A program made the translations under genes and the position numbers. Shown here in pieces: positions 15,034 through 23,479 of a stretch of 46,690 nucleotides of DNA; position 1 is the first letter of the stretch; each line of letters begins with the position of its first letter. This DNA comes from Roseomonas sp. (lineage in GTDB: Bacteria > Pseudomonadota > Alphaproteobacteria > Acetobacterales > Acetobacteraceae), in NCBI GenBank assembly GCA_020249465.1, contig JADCFP010000046.1:1-46690 (forward strand), given 5' to 3'. The notes beneath the pieces are model-generated. The model was not told where the DNA came from and made no database searches. It saw only the letters and a list, made by a program, of their open reading frames with translations.

Positions 15034-15854
15034 GGCACGAGCCAGGTTACGGCGCTGCCCGCGCCCGCTTCATCAGCGCCAAAGCCAGCGAGCAAGGCCG
15101 GTAAAATCTTGGCGGCGTCTTCGGCAAAACCCTGCGGTGGATTGGCGATGACCAAACCGCTGCCATTCAGCTTTTGCGGATCGGTCGGCTCGCGCAACCA
15201 CAATTCAGTTGCCAGGAGCGGTGCCACGCCCGCTTCCATCAGCGCATGATGAAAGCCCCGCACCGGCGCGCGATGCTTGATGGGATACCAGGCGGCAATG
15301 ATGGCAGCGCGAAAGCGATGGCGCAGCATGGCCATGGCTTCCGTGATGCGGCCATAATCGCCTTCCTGTTCGAAGGGCGGGTCAATCAGCACCAGGCCGC
15401 GCTTTTCGGGAAAAGGCGTCAGCGCGCGCAAGGCTTCCCAGGCATCGCGCTTATGCACGGCCACCTGCGCATCGCGCTTGAAATGCGCCTTCAGCCGCGC
15501 GTGATCTTCCGGGTGCAGCTCCACCGCCATCAGCCGATCCTGCGGGCGGAGCGCGGCGCGGATCAGCGCCGGTGAGCCTGGATAGAAGGCCGGAAAGCCC
15601 GCCTGTTTCAAAGCTTCAAGAAATGGCGCCAGCGCTGGGTTCGTGCTTTCCACAAGCCGCAAGGCGCCGCGCGCCGCTTCACCGGTGCGCGCGGCTTCCG
15701 ATGCGGCCAGATCATAAACGCCGCATCCGGCATGTGTATCGAGGACAGCAAAAGGCGTCGGCTTGCGTTTGAGTGCCGCGAGCAGCGACAGCAGCAAGCT
15801 GTGTTTGAGGCAATCCGCGTGATTGCCGGCATGAAAGGCGTGGCGATAATTCAT
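15030..15854 (-). CDS. rlmJ: 23S rRNA (adenine-N6)-methyltransferase RlmJ
   Basis: A 274-residue SAM-dependent methyltransferase that modifies A2030 of 23S rRNA in E. coli. The N-terminal MNYRHAFHAGNHADCLKH is the hallmark of the RlmJ/YhiR family. LDTHAGCGVYDL (about 38-49) is the SAM-binding motif I, and IDPPFEQEGDY holds the DPPF catalytic motif of N6-adenine methylases. The gene length is normal. It starts at 15854 and overlaps gpsA downstream by four bases. Confidence 0.94.
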   Translation of the reverse strand: MNYRHAFHAGNHADCLKHSLLLSLLAALKRKPTPFAVLDTHAGCGVYDLAASEAARTGEAARGALRLVESTNPALAPFLEALKQAGFPAFYPGSPALIRAALRPQDRLMAVELHPEDHARLKAHFKRDAQVAVHKRDAWEALRALTPFPEKRGLVLIDPPFEQEGDYGRITEAMAMLRHRFRAAIIAAWYPIKHRAPVRGFHHALMEAGVAPLLATELWLREPTDPQKLNGSGLVIANPPQGFAEDAAKILPALLAGFGADEAGAGSAVTWLVP

Positions 15855-15978
15855 GAGCAGCGCTTGATGGGGCAGGGCGCCGCGCTGCGCAATGGGGCTG
15901 CGTCAGGCTTGGCATGAACGGCGGATGTTTTGGCGTTTCGTGGGCAGGGCATTGCCTTCAGGCTGAAGGCGATTTGTG

Positions 15979-16971
15979 CTACTCAACACGCCCAATCCTG
16001 TTCACCGCTGCCTGTACGCGTTCAAAATCCGCATCCAGGAAATCCTGGAACGCCTTGCCGTCGCGGTGGTCCAATTCAAGCCCCGCCGCTTCAAGCTGAC
16101 GCAGCATTTCGGGGTCTTTCGTGGTTGCTTCTGTCGCCTGCCGCCAGGCTTCGCGCTCGGCAGCCGGCGTGGCGGGCTGGCTGAAAATGCCCACCCAAAG
16201 ATAGAACTCCACATCCGCAAGCCCGAGTTCGAGCGCCGTTGGCACATCCGGCAATAGCGCTACGCGCCGCGCGCCGGTATTGACCAAGGCGCGCATGGCG
16301 CCAGAGCGTATTTGCGGCGCGGCCACAGCTGCCGTGGCGGCGGTTGCGGCAATATGCCCACCCAGCACGGCCGTCATGGCGGGGCCACCCCCCGAATAGG
16401 GCACATGATTCAAGCGGAACCCGCCGGCCTGGGCCAGCATCTCAAAGGGCAGGCGGATCGCGCTATAGGGGCCCGAAGACCCATAGGCGATTTCCCCAGG
16501 GCGGCGGCGCGCATCCGCGGCGAATTCCTGGAAGCTCCGCCAGGGCGCATCCGCCTTCACCACGAGAATCAGGGGATCAGCCGTCAGCAGGGCAATCGGG
16601 GCAAGGCTGCCTCGTTCAAAGGAAGCCGGGCGCTGAAACAGCGCATCCGCAGCCGGGATCGAGGAAAAGGCGACATGCGCGATCACGCCCGTGTAGCCAT
16701 CGGGCCGCGCTGTGGCGCCGGCATTCATGCCAAGCGCGCCACCGGCACCGCCACGATTCTGCAGCACCACCGATTGGTTCCAATGGCGCTGCAAGGCCGC
16801 GCCATAGGGCCGCGCGATGAGGTCGGTCGCCCCTCCGGGCGGGAAGGGAATGATGATGGAAACCGCCCGGTTCGGGAAACCGGGCTGCGCTAAAGCCGGC
16901 TGGGTAATGCCGGCCAGTGCCAAGCCAAGCGCGCCGCGCCTGGAAAGCTGCCTCTTCAAGGTTGTCTCCAA
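15979..16971 (-). CDS. Bug-family (tripartite tricarboxylate) substrate-binding protein
   Basis: A 330-residue periplasmic receptor of the Bug/TctC family. A signal peptide with an SRRGAL twin-arginine-like start ends near ALA-QPGFPNR. Family marks are VSIIIPFPPGGATDLIAR, PDGYTG, the IAYGSSGPYSAIRL segment, LNHVPYSGGGPAMTAVLGG, and LPDVPTALELG. The start is a TTG at 16971 backed by GGAGGGG eight bases upstream; no in-frame ATG is close. No TctA/TctB permease genes are adjacent. Unlike most Bugs it has SSIPAADALFQRP between the lobes. The ligand is unknown. Confidence 0.9.
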   Translation of the reverse strand: METTLKRQLSRRGALGLALAGITQPALAQPGFPNRAVSIIIPFPPGGATDLIARPYGAALQRHWNQSVVLQNRGGAGGALGMNAGATARPDGYTGVIAHVAFSSIPAADALFQRPASFERGSLAPIALLTADPLILVVKADAPWRSFQEFAADARRRPGEIAYGSSGPYSAIRLPFEMLAQAGGFRLNHVPYSGGGPAMTAVLGGHIAATAATAAVAAPQIRSGAMRALVNTGARRVALLPDVPTALELGLADVEFYLWVGIFSQPATPAAEREAWRQATEATTKDPEMLRQLEAAGLELDHRDGKAFQDFLDADFERVQAAVNRIGRVE

Positions 16972-17394
16972 GGTTTACGCCCCTCCAAATTGCCGGCGCC
17001 GTGGGGTCAGGGGCCCCACGCCTCGCGCTGACCAAATTGCCATATGGGCATAGTGATGTAACCTGAATTTTCCTGGCAGGGCTCGGTCTCCCGCCCTGGT
17101 TCGGGCCGACCATGGGCGGCGGAGTTGGGCATATTCCGCCGAATAGCTCTATTTCAAACGTTATTCTGGAGAGTGAGGCGCTGGTGACGCGAAGGTCAAG
17201 TATCTCGTAACATTCGTTAGGGAAGTTTGTGCGTGGTAAATTTGCCACAATGAGTAGCTGACACGCCACGCATGGTCACCCTGGAGCCCGTTTAGACTCC
17301 ACATGAAGGTGATCCATGTCTATAAAAAAGGCAGACGAGTAATTTGGTGTGCCGGAGTGCATATCTGGGCTCGGGAAATTGATGGGAAAAGACA
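16972..17394. other. 423-bp divergent intergenic region
   Basis: The gap lies between the TTG-started Bug gene (minus) and the OmpA-like gene (plus). It holds a 7-bp stem CGTGGGG/CCCCACG (17000-17006, 17014-17020) without a T-run, in the Bug leader. A possible porin promoter has TCCACA (17298-17303), 17 bases, then TATAAA (17321-17326), leaving a leader of about 65 bases. I saw no convincing gene or RNA in the rest. Confidence 0.4.
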
Positions 17395-18489
17395 ATGAAC
17401 TTCAAGACGATGCTTCTGGCTGCTGTGGCGATTGTAGCGGCTCCGGCTTTGGCGCAGGCTCAAGCAGTGAGCGGCTTGTACCTTGGTGCCGGTGTTGGCG
17501 CCAATTGGCAGCAGGACACGACGCTCAATGGCTCGGTCAATAATGCAGCTGGCACCAAGATCGAAAACGAATTTGATCCTGGTTACGTCGGCGTTCTCAG
17601 CCTTGGTTGGGGCTTTGGCAACGGCCTTCGCGCGGAAATCGAAGGCAGCTATCGCTCCAATGACGTTAGCGACACCAAGGTTGGTGGCCGCTCCGTTCAG
17701 GGAACTGGTAGTGGGACCGGCACCGCCGTAAGCTACGGCGTGATGGCCAATGTGCTTTACGATTTTGTCGGCATCGGCTCCTCACTTGGCGGTTTGGTGC
17801 CCTACATCGGCGGTGGCGCTGGTTACATCTGGCATGATTACCAGGATGTTGGTGTCTCTTTCTCCAATGGCAACAAGACCGTCTATAATGGCGATACTGG
17901 GGCTTTTGGCTATCAGGCCATTGTTGGCGCGGCGCTGCCGATTGCCAGCGTGCCGGGGCTTGCTGTGACCGCCGAATACCGCTTCATGGGTACGCTCGGT
18001 CATGACATCAACGGGACGGCCAATGTCAGGTCTGGCTCAACGGTCACGCAGACCCGCCTGAATTCTGATGTGGACAACTTCAACCACTCATTGCTGATCG
18101 GCCTGCGCTACGCCTTCAACGCCGCGCCGGTAGTCGCTGCTGCGGCTGCGCCGGTGGCTGCTGCCCGCACCTTCCTGGTCTTCTTTGACTGGAGCAAGGC
18201 GGACCTGACGGATCGTGCGCGTCAGATCATCGGTGAGGCCGCTTCTGCCCGCGGTGCTGGTGTGACCCGCATTGAAGTGAATGGCTTCACGGACCGTTCC
18301 GGCCCGGCGGACTACAACATGCAGCTCTCCATCCGTCGCGCCAATGCGGTGGCGGCTGAGCTGGTGCGTCGCGGTGTGCCGCGGAATGAAATCGTGACCC
18401 GTGGCTTCGGTGAGGAAAACAACCTCGTGCCGACGGCGGATGGCGTGCGTGAGCCGCAGAACCGCCGCGTGGAAATCATCCTGAAGTAA
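17395..18489 (+). CDS. OmpA family outer membrane protein
   Basis: A 364-residue outer-membrane protein. A Sec signal peptide ends at about residue 23 (ALAQAQA). Residues about 24-240 have the alternating pattern of an eight-stranded beta-barrel (GLYLGAGVGANW ... SLLIGLRYAF), ending in the aromatic residue usual for barrels. An Ala/Pro/Val hinge (AAPVVAAAAAPVAAA) leads to the OmpA peptidoglycan-binding domain (about 262-364) with FFDWSKADLT, EVNGFTDRSG, NMQLSIRRANAVAAEL and NRRVEIIL. It anchors the outer membrane to peptidoglycan. The start ATG follows GGGAAAAGACA. It sits alone between two minus-strand Bug genes with its own terminator. Confidence 0.93.
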   Translation: MNFKTMLLAAVAIVAAPALAQAQAVSGLYLGAGVGANWQQDTTLNGSVNNAAGTKIENEFDPGYVGVLSLGWGFGNGLRAEIEGSYRSNDVSDTKVGGRSVQGTGSGTGTAVSYGVMANVLYDFVGIGSSLGGLVPYIGGGAGYIWHDYQDVGVSFSNGNKTVYNGDTGAFGYQAIVGAALPIASVPGLAVTAEYRFMGTLGHDINGTANVRSGSTVTQTRLNSDVDNFNHSLLIGLRYAFNAAPVVAAAAAPVAAARTFLVFFDWSKADLTDRARQIIGEAASARGAGVTRIEVNGFTDRSGPADYNMQLSIRRANAVAAELVRRGVPRNEIVTRGFGEENNLVPTADGVREPQNRRVEIILK

Positions 18490-18514
18490 TTCAGGGAGAA
18501 TCCGGCCAAAAAGG

Positions 18515-18542
18515 AAAAGGGCGCCGCGAGGCGCCCTTTTTT
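18515..18542 (+). terminator. Strong bidirectional rho-independent terminator
   Basis: GGGCGCC (18519-18525), loop GCGA, GGCGCCC (18530-18536), flanked by AAAA upstream and TTTTTT downstream. It ends the OmpA transcript. Read on the other strand it also ends the convergent Bug gene, since AAAA upstream becomes TTTT. Confidence 0.93.
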
Positions 18543-18565
18543 CATGTGCGATGCAATAACAAACT

Positions 18566-19531
18566 TCAGCCGGAAAGCCTGATGCCAGTCAGGTCAACCA
18601 GCGCCCGCCAACGCGCGAGTTCTGCCTTCTGAAACTCGCCGAATGGCGCCGCTGCCATGGGGGCGGCGACAAAGCCTTGCCCTTGTAGCCTTTCACGCAT
18701 GGCAGGTTCGGCCAGGATGCGAAGCAGCGTGTCCGAAAGCCGCGTGATGACCTCGGGCGCGGTGCGCGCCGGCGCCCAAAGGCCGAACCAGGCATCCACT
18801 GCCAGATCAGGCGCATTAAGCTCCGCGAAGGTCGGCACATCGGGCGCTTCGGGCAGGCGTGCCGGTGCGCCGATTCCCAGCGCACGTAGCCGGCCCTCCC
18901 GCACCAGCGAAACCACCTGGGGCCAGGTGGAGACAAAGAAATCTACTGTGCCGGCAATGGTATCCGTGGTCGCCTGGGCGCCGCCGCGATAGGGCACATG
19001 GGTGGCATCCAGCCGTTCGCGCCTGGCGAAGGTCTCCGCAATCACATGGCTGGCGGAACCTGCGCCGGAAGATGCGTAAGTCACCTTGCCGCCATTGCGG
19101 CCCTTCGCGGCCAGTTCGGCGAGCGTCTTGGCGCCGCTGACCGGCACCACCAAAGCGTGATGCACCGTGGCAAGCTTGGCGATGGGCGCGAAATCTGTGA
19201 TCGGGTCAAAGGGCAGGGAAGGCAGCATGGCCGCATTCGCCGCATGGGTCTGATTATTGCCCAGCGCCAGCGTGTAGCCATCCGCCGCCGCCTGCGCGAC
19301 CGCTTGCGTGCCGACCACCGCAGCACCGCCCGGCCGGTTATCCACCACAAAGGTGCTGCCGAGGATGGCTTCCTGCAAAGCAGCCGCGAGTGTGCGGGCC
19401 AGCACATCGGTGGACCCACCCGGCGGATAGGCCAGCACAATGCGCACCGGCCGCGATGGCCAGGCTTGCGCTCGGGCCAGTGCCGGCATGCCGAGCATTG
19501 GCGCGGCAAACAAGGCGCGACGTTGGATCAT
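18566..19531 (-). CDS. Bug-family (tripartite tricarboxylate) substrate-binding protein
   Basis: A 321-residue periplasmic receptor. The signal peptide MIQRRALFAAPMLGMPALA ends near ARA-QAWPSRP. The core has VRIVLAYPPGGSTDVLAR, FVVDNRPGGAAVVG, AADGYTLALGNN, KVTYASSGAGSASH, THVPYRGGAQATTDTIAG and LPEAPDVPTFAEL, all typical Bug segments. The ATG at 19531 has AGGAAA upstream; the frame is open further but lacks family similarity there. It lies 31 bases after the GST gene and is probably the last gene of an ETF-QO-GST-Bug transcript. No permease partner is present; the ligand is unknown. Confidence 0.93.
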   Translation of the reverse strand: MIQRRALFAAPMLGMPALARAQAWPSRPVRIVLAYPPGGSTDVLARTLAAALQEAILGSTFVVDNRPGGAAVVGTQAVAQAAADGYTLALGNNQTHAANAAMLPSLPFDPITDFAPIAKLATVHHALVVPVSGAKTLAELAAKGRNGGKVTYASSGAGSASHVIAETFARRERLDATHVPYRGGAQATTDTIAGTVDFFVSTWPQVVSLVREGRLRALGIGAPARLPEAPDVPTFAELNAPDLAVDAWFGLWAPARTAPEVITRLSDTLLRILAEPAMRERLQGQGFVAAPMAAAPFGEFQKAELARWRALVDLTGIRLSG

Positions 19532-19562
19532 ATGCTTTCCTCCCCTTCGCGGCGGCGCCGCT

Positions 19563-20171
19563 TCAGCCTTCGCGCTGCGCCCGCGCGCGCTTGGCCGCCG
19601 GGCGTTCCAGGCAGCGCCCAAGCCATGCCTTCACCTTTGGAAAGGCTGCGAAGTCATACCCATTCATGAAGGCCCCATAGAGCACCGATGCCAGGTTCAA
19701 ATCCGCAATGGTGAAGCCATTGCCGACCGAATAATCCCGCGCCGAGAGTTCCGATTCGAGAACCGAAAGCCGCTGATCAGTGGCTTCCTTGCCAAGCGCT
19801 GCCTCCGCCGCGATGCGATCCGCGGGCGCGCGAAGGAAGCTGTTATAGGCCCATCGCATCACATGCGGCTCGGCTTCCGTTGCGGCCCAAAGCGTCCATT
19901 GCAGCACGCGCGAGGCATCATTGCCTGACGGCATCAAAGGCGCACCGACCTTGCCCGCGATATGAAGATTGATCGCCAGGCTTTCGAACAGCACCAGATC
20001 GCCATCTTCCAAGGCGGGGATCTTGTTATTCGGGTTGATCGCAAGCGGCCGTTCCAGCTTGAAGCCAGGCGCGAAGCCAAGCGGAATCACTTCATAGGCA
20101 AGGCCGGCTTCTTCGGCGGCCCAGATGCAGCGAAAGGCGCGGGAACGCGCGATGCCGTGGATTTTCAGCAT
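19563..20171 (-). CDS. Glutathione S-transferase family protein
   Basis: A 202-residue cytosolic GST. The N-terminal thioredoxin-like domain begins MLKIHGIARSRAFRC, where the Ser/Arg after the first strand replaces the usual tyrosine position. It contains NPNNKIPALEDGDLVLFES, the glutathione-binding cis-proline and ES pair. The all-helical C-terminal domain has the N-capping motif FTIADLNLASVLYG. Members conjugate or isomerise electrophiles with glutathione. The ATG at 20171 follows AGGAAAA; upstream open frame is rejected. It is 28 bases downstream of ETF-QO and 31 upstream of the Bug gene, all on the minus strand. Confidence 0.93.
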   Translation of the reverse strand: MLKIHGIARSRAFRCIWAAEEAGLAYEVIPLGFAPGFKLERPLAINPNNKIPALEDGDLVLFESLAINLHIAGKVGAPLMPSGNDASRVLQWTLWAATEAEPHVMRWAYNSFLRAPADRIAAEAALGKEATDQRLSVLESELSARDYSVGNGFTIADLNLASVLYGAFMNGYDFAAFPKVKAWLGRCLERPAAKRARAQREG

Positions 20172-20199
20172 GGTATTTTTCCTGTCTGATATGGCGTTT

Positions 20200-21828
20200 T
20201 CACATGCCGCCAATGTAATTCGGCCCGCCGCTGCCTTCCGGCGTGCACCAATCAATATTCTGCGTCGGGTCCTTGATGTCGCAGGTTTTGCAATGCACGC
20301 AATTCTGCGCATTGATCACCAAACGCGGCTGGCCTTCTTCCACGCCGACCGCTTCATAAACGCCGGCAGGGCAATAGCGGCTTTCGGGACTGCCGAAGAT
20401 TTCCCAATTCACACCCTTCCAAAGCCCAGGATCGCGCAGTTGCAAATGCGCGGGCTGATCTTCCTCATGATTCGTGTTCGCCAAAAACACGGAAGACAGC
20501 CGATCGAAGGAATAAACGCCATCGGGCTTTGGATAGCTGATCTTCTGTGCTTCCGATCCCTTCTTCAGCACGGCGTGATCTTCATGATGCGAAAGCGTCC
20601 AGGGCGACTTGCCGCGCGTGATGTAGGTTTCGATCGCGGCATTGATCATGCCGCCCCAGAAGCCGAATTTCGCAAAGCCGGGGCGGATATTTCGAACGGC
20701 TTCCAATTCCGGCCAAATCCAGGAATGGCGCAGCATTTCCGGATAGGCATTCAGCACCGGCGCGCGATTTTCCGTGGCACAAGCGGCTGCCAAAGCCTCC
20801 GCCGCGATCATGCCGGATTTCATGGCCGTATGCGTGCCCTTGATCTTAGGCACATTCAGGAAACCGGCTGAATCACCAATGATCGCACCGCCGGGGAAAA
20901 CCAGCTTCGGGATCGCCTGGAAGCCGCCTTCATTCAAGGCGCGCGCGCCATAGGCAATGCGCTTGCCGCCTTCCAACATGGCGCGCACCGCCGGATGCTG
21001 CTTGAAGCGCTGAAATTCCTCAAATGGCGAAAGCCAAGGATTTTGGTAGTCCAGCCCAACAACAAAGCCGATGCTGACCAGATTATCGCCGAGCATATAA
21101 AGCCAGGACCCACCATAGGTATCGGTGTTCAACGGCCAGCCCACGCTATGCCAAATCAGGCCGGGCTGATGCTTTTCCTTCGGGATTTCCCATAATTCCT
21201 TGATGCCCAAACCAAAGGTCTGCGGTGCGACGCCATCGCGCAGATTGAAGCTCTCAAAAAGCTTTTTCGTGAGTGACCCGCGGCAGCCCTCGGCAAACAG
21301 CGTGTAACTGGCGCGGAGTTCCATGCCCGGCTGGTAATTCGGCCCCTTTTCGCCATCCTTCGTAATGCCCATCACGCCGGCCACCACGCCGCGCACCTGG
21401 CCATCTTCAATGATCGTCTCGGAAGCCGCAAAGCCGGGATAGATCTCAACGCCAAGCGCTTCAGCTTTTGCGCCCAGCCAACGGCAGACATTGCCCAAGG
21501 AGACAATGTAATTGCCGTGATTATTCATCGCGGGTGGTGTCGGCAGCTTGAAGGCCTTGGTTTCCGTCAGGAACATGAAGCGATCATCGCCGGCAGGGGT
21601 CGCGAGTGCCGGCGGATCATCGCGCCAATCGGGGATCAGCTCATCCAGGGCGCGCGGTTCCAGCACGGCGCCCGAGAGGATATGCGCGCCGATCTCGCTG
21701 CCCTTTTCGATCAGGCACACCGCCATATCGGGCGCGAGCTGTTTCAGGCGGATGGCAGCGGCGAGGCCGGAAGGCCCTCCGCCCACGATCAGTACATCAA
21801 ATTCCATCGCTTCCCGTTCTTCGGACAT
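20200..21828 (-). CDS. Electron transfer flavoprotein-ubiquinone oxidoreductase
   Basis: A 542-residue membrane-associated flavo-iron-sulfur protein that passes electrons from ETF to ubiquinone during fatty-acid, amino-acid and choline-type oxidations. The FAD motif VLIVGGGPSGLAAA begins about residue 10. AHILSGAVLEPRALDEL, the YEGG-like and GIKELWEIP segments, GDSAGFLNVPKIKGTHTAMKSG, and the C-terminal 4Fe-4S ferredoxin domain (YCPAGVYE, then NCVHCKTCDIKD) are all recognisable. The family length is usual. The ATG at 21828 is preceded by AGGAAAGG at long spacing; the internal ATG at 21807 is an alternative. It is divergent from the uracil-DNA glycosylase gene. Confidence 0.95.
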   Translation of the reverse strand: MSEEREAMEFDVLIVGGGPSGLAAAIRLKQLAPDMAVCLIEKGSEIGAHILSGAVLEPRALDELIPDWRDDPPALATPAGDDRFMFLTETKAFKLPTPPAMNNHGNYIVSLGNVCRWLGAKAEALGVEIYPGFAASETIIEDGQVRGVVAGVMGITKDGEKGPNYQPGMELRASYTLFAEGCRGSLTKKLFESFNLRDGVAPQTFGLGIKELWEIPKEKHQPGLIWHSVGWPLNTDTYGGSWLYMLGDNLVSIGFVVGLDYQNPWLSPFEEFQRFKQHPAVRAMLEGGKRIAYGARALNEGGFQAIPKLVFPGGAIIGDSAGFLNVPKIKGTHTAMKSGMIAAEALAAACATENRAPVLNAYPEMLRHSWIWPELEAVRNIRPGFAKFGFWGGMINAAIETYITRGKSPWTLSHHEDHAVLKKGSEAQKISYPKPDGVYSFDRLSSVFLANTNHEEDQPAHLQLRDPGLWKGVNWEIFGSPESRYCPAGVYEAVGVEEGQPRLVINAQNCVHCKTCDIKDPTQNIDWCTPEGSGGPNYIGGM

Positions 21829-21915
21829 CACGAACTGCCTTTCCTCTGGGCTATTTGCTCCATGTAGCGAAGGCGCGGGTTGCGCGGAACCCCGCACCGG
21901 GCCGATATGTGGGGG

Positions 21916-22728
21916 ATGGAGCAGGAGAAATCCGCCCTGGCCGCCGCCCTGGCGCTGCAATGCGACTGGGGCGCGGATGAGGCGCTGATGGAAAGCCCCG
22001 CGGATCGCCTGGCGCTGCGGGAAGCCCCCGCGCGCGCGCCGGAAGCGGCCCGCCCCGCGCCCGAACCGAGCCCGCGCCCTGCCCGCGCAGCCCCCATCAC
22101 CCTTGCCCCCATGCCGCCGGCAAATACCCGCGCCGAAGCCCTGGCCGCAGCCGCGCCCGATCTGGCGGCGCTGAAGGCCGCCATTGCCGCCTTTGATGCC
22201 TCACCGCTCAAGGAAACCGCGACCAATCTGGTGTTTGGTGAGGGCATCACCGATGCCGGCCTGATGCTGATTGGCGAGGCACCAGGCGCGGATGAAGACC
22301 GCGCCGGGCGGCCTTTTGTCGGTGCCTCGGGCCAATTGCTGGATCGGATGTTTGCCTCGGTCGGGCTGTCGCGAGACAACAATTTCTACATCACCAATAT
22401 CCTGCCCTGGCGGCCACCGGGGAATCGCACCCCAACCGATGCGGAGGTGGCGCTGTTCCTGCCCTTTCTCCGCCGTCAGGTGGCGCTGATCCGCCCGAAG
22501 CGGCTGGTGCTGGTGGGCGGCGTTGCGGCCAAGGGGCTGATCGGCGGCAAGGAAGGCATCACCCGGCTGCGTGGCCGCTGGCATGAGGTGGAAATCGCGG
22601 GGCTTGGCCGCATCCCCGCCCTTCCTACGCTCCACCCCGCCTATTTGCTGCGCAGCCCGGCTTCCAAGCGCGAAGCCTGGGCGGATTTGTTGCTGCTGCG
22701 GCGCACGCTGGATCAGGCCTCGGCGTAG
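21916..22728 (+). CDS. Family 4-type uracil-DNA glycosylase
   Basis: A 270-residue DNA repair enzyme removing uracil from DNA. The N-terminal 80 residues are a low-complexity Ala/Pro/Arg linker. The core has motif [52 protein letters not shown], and the C-terminal HPAYLLRSP motif containing the conserved histidine. The cysteines that bind 4Fe-4S in classical family 4 are missing: the region before TNLVFGEG has no CxxC, and the KC of the RPPGNR motif is PW. That substitution is common in alphaproteobacterial homologues as I recall. The start is uncertain: ATG at 21916 or 21907, neither with a good Shine-Dalgarno sequence. The exporter gene follows after six bases. Confidence 0.9.
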   Translation: MEQEKSALAAALALQCDWGADEALMESPADRLALREAPARAPEAARPAPEPSPRPARAAPITLAPMPPANTRAEALAAAAPDLAALKAAIAAFDASPLKETATNLVFGEGITDAGLMLIGEAPGADEDRAGRPFVGASGQLLDRMFASVGLSRDNNFYITNILPWRPPGNRTPTDAEVALFLPFLRRQVALIRPKRLVLVGGVAAKGLIGGKEGITRLRGRWHEVEIAGLGRIPALPTLHPAYLLRSPASKREAWADLLLLRRTLDQASA

Positions 22729-22734
22729 CTTTCC

Positions 22735-23475
22735 ATGGCGGAATTCCTCGCCAATTGCCTGCATGGGCTAGAAGCGCTTGGCCCGGGTGGGCTTTGGGCA
22801 GTGATGGCTGCGCTTTTTCTGGCTGGGCTCGCCGGCGGGGCGACGCATTGCGCCGCCATGTGCGGGCCCTTTGTGCTGGCCCAAGCCGCCGCCATGGCGG
22901 ATCGCACGGCCATTGGGGGTAGGTTGCAGCGGCTTTCGGGTGCGGCTTTGGCGCCGTATCATCTGGGCCGCGCGCTTGGTTACGGGGTGCTCGGCGCGCT
23001 GGCTGGCGGGGTGGTGGGCGCGGTCAGCCTGGGCACTGGGTGGCGGGTGGTGCTGGCGGGGATGCTCGCGCTCGCGGCGCTGCTGATGTTGGCGCAAGCC
23101 TCGGCCCGGATTGCGGCCTTGCTGCCGCGTCTCGCTGCACCGCGCTTGCCGCGTGAGTTGGAAGCACGGCTTGGTCCGCTCCTAGCAGCGCCAAGCGGCC
23201 TGCGCGGCGTGGCGCTTGGCTTGCTGCTCTCGGCGCTGCCTTGCGGCCTGCTGTACGGCGCCCTGGCCGGGGCGGCAGCGACAGGCAGCGCGCTGGGTGG
23301 TGCGCTGGCGATGGTGAGCTTCGTCGCCGGCACCGTGCCGGCGCTGATCGGTGTGGCCCTGCTTGGACGGTTCTTCGGCAAAAGCCATGGGCGCCTGATG
23401 CGCAGCGTGGCGGCGGGGTTGTTTTTGCTGAATGGCGTCGTGCTGGCGGTGATGGCCGTGCGGATGCTGGGATAA
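22735..23475 (+). CDS. Sulfite exporter TauE/SafE-like membrane protein (COG2836 type)
   Basis: A 246-residue polytopic inner-membrane protein with about six helices. The first helix carries GLAGGATHCAAMCGPF, and a later one carries LPCGLLYGALAGAA. These paired cysteine- or proline-containing motifs mark the COG2836 group, some of which act in copper handling and cytochrome oxidase assembly (CcoH/CcoS neighbourhoods); others are annotated as sulfite exporters. Here no oxidase genes are near. It follows the glycosylase gene by six bases on the same strand and ends four bases from the convergent comEC. Function is inferred by family only. Confidence 0.85.
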   Translation: MAEFLANCLHGLEALGPGGLWAVMAALFLAGLAGGATHCAAMCGPFVLAQAAAMADRTAIGGRLQRLSGAALAPYHLGRALGYGVLGALAGGVVGAVSLGTGWRVVLAGMLALAALLMLAQASARIAALLPRLAAPRLPRELEARLGPLLAAPSGLRGVALGLLLSALPCGLLYGALAGAAATGSALGGALAMVSFVAGTVPALIGVALLGRFFGKSHGRLMRSVAAGLFLLNGVVLAVMAVRMLG

Positions 23476-23479
23476 CGCC

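Noticed and set aside
17349-17543. Short plus-strand frame overlapping the OmpA start
   Set aside because: It lies in another frame across the signal peptide of the OmpA protein and shows a low-complexity Cys/Gly/Ser translation.
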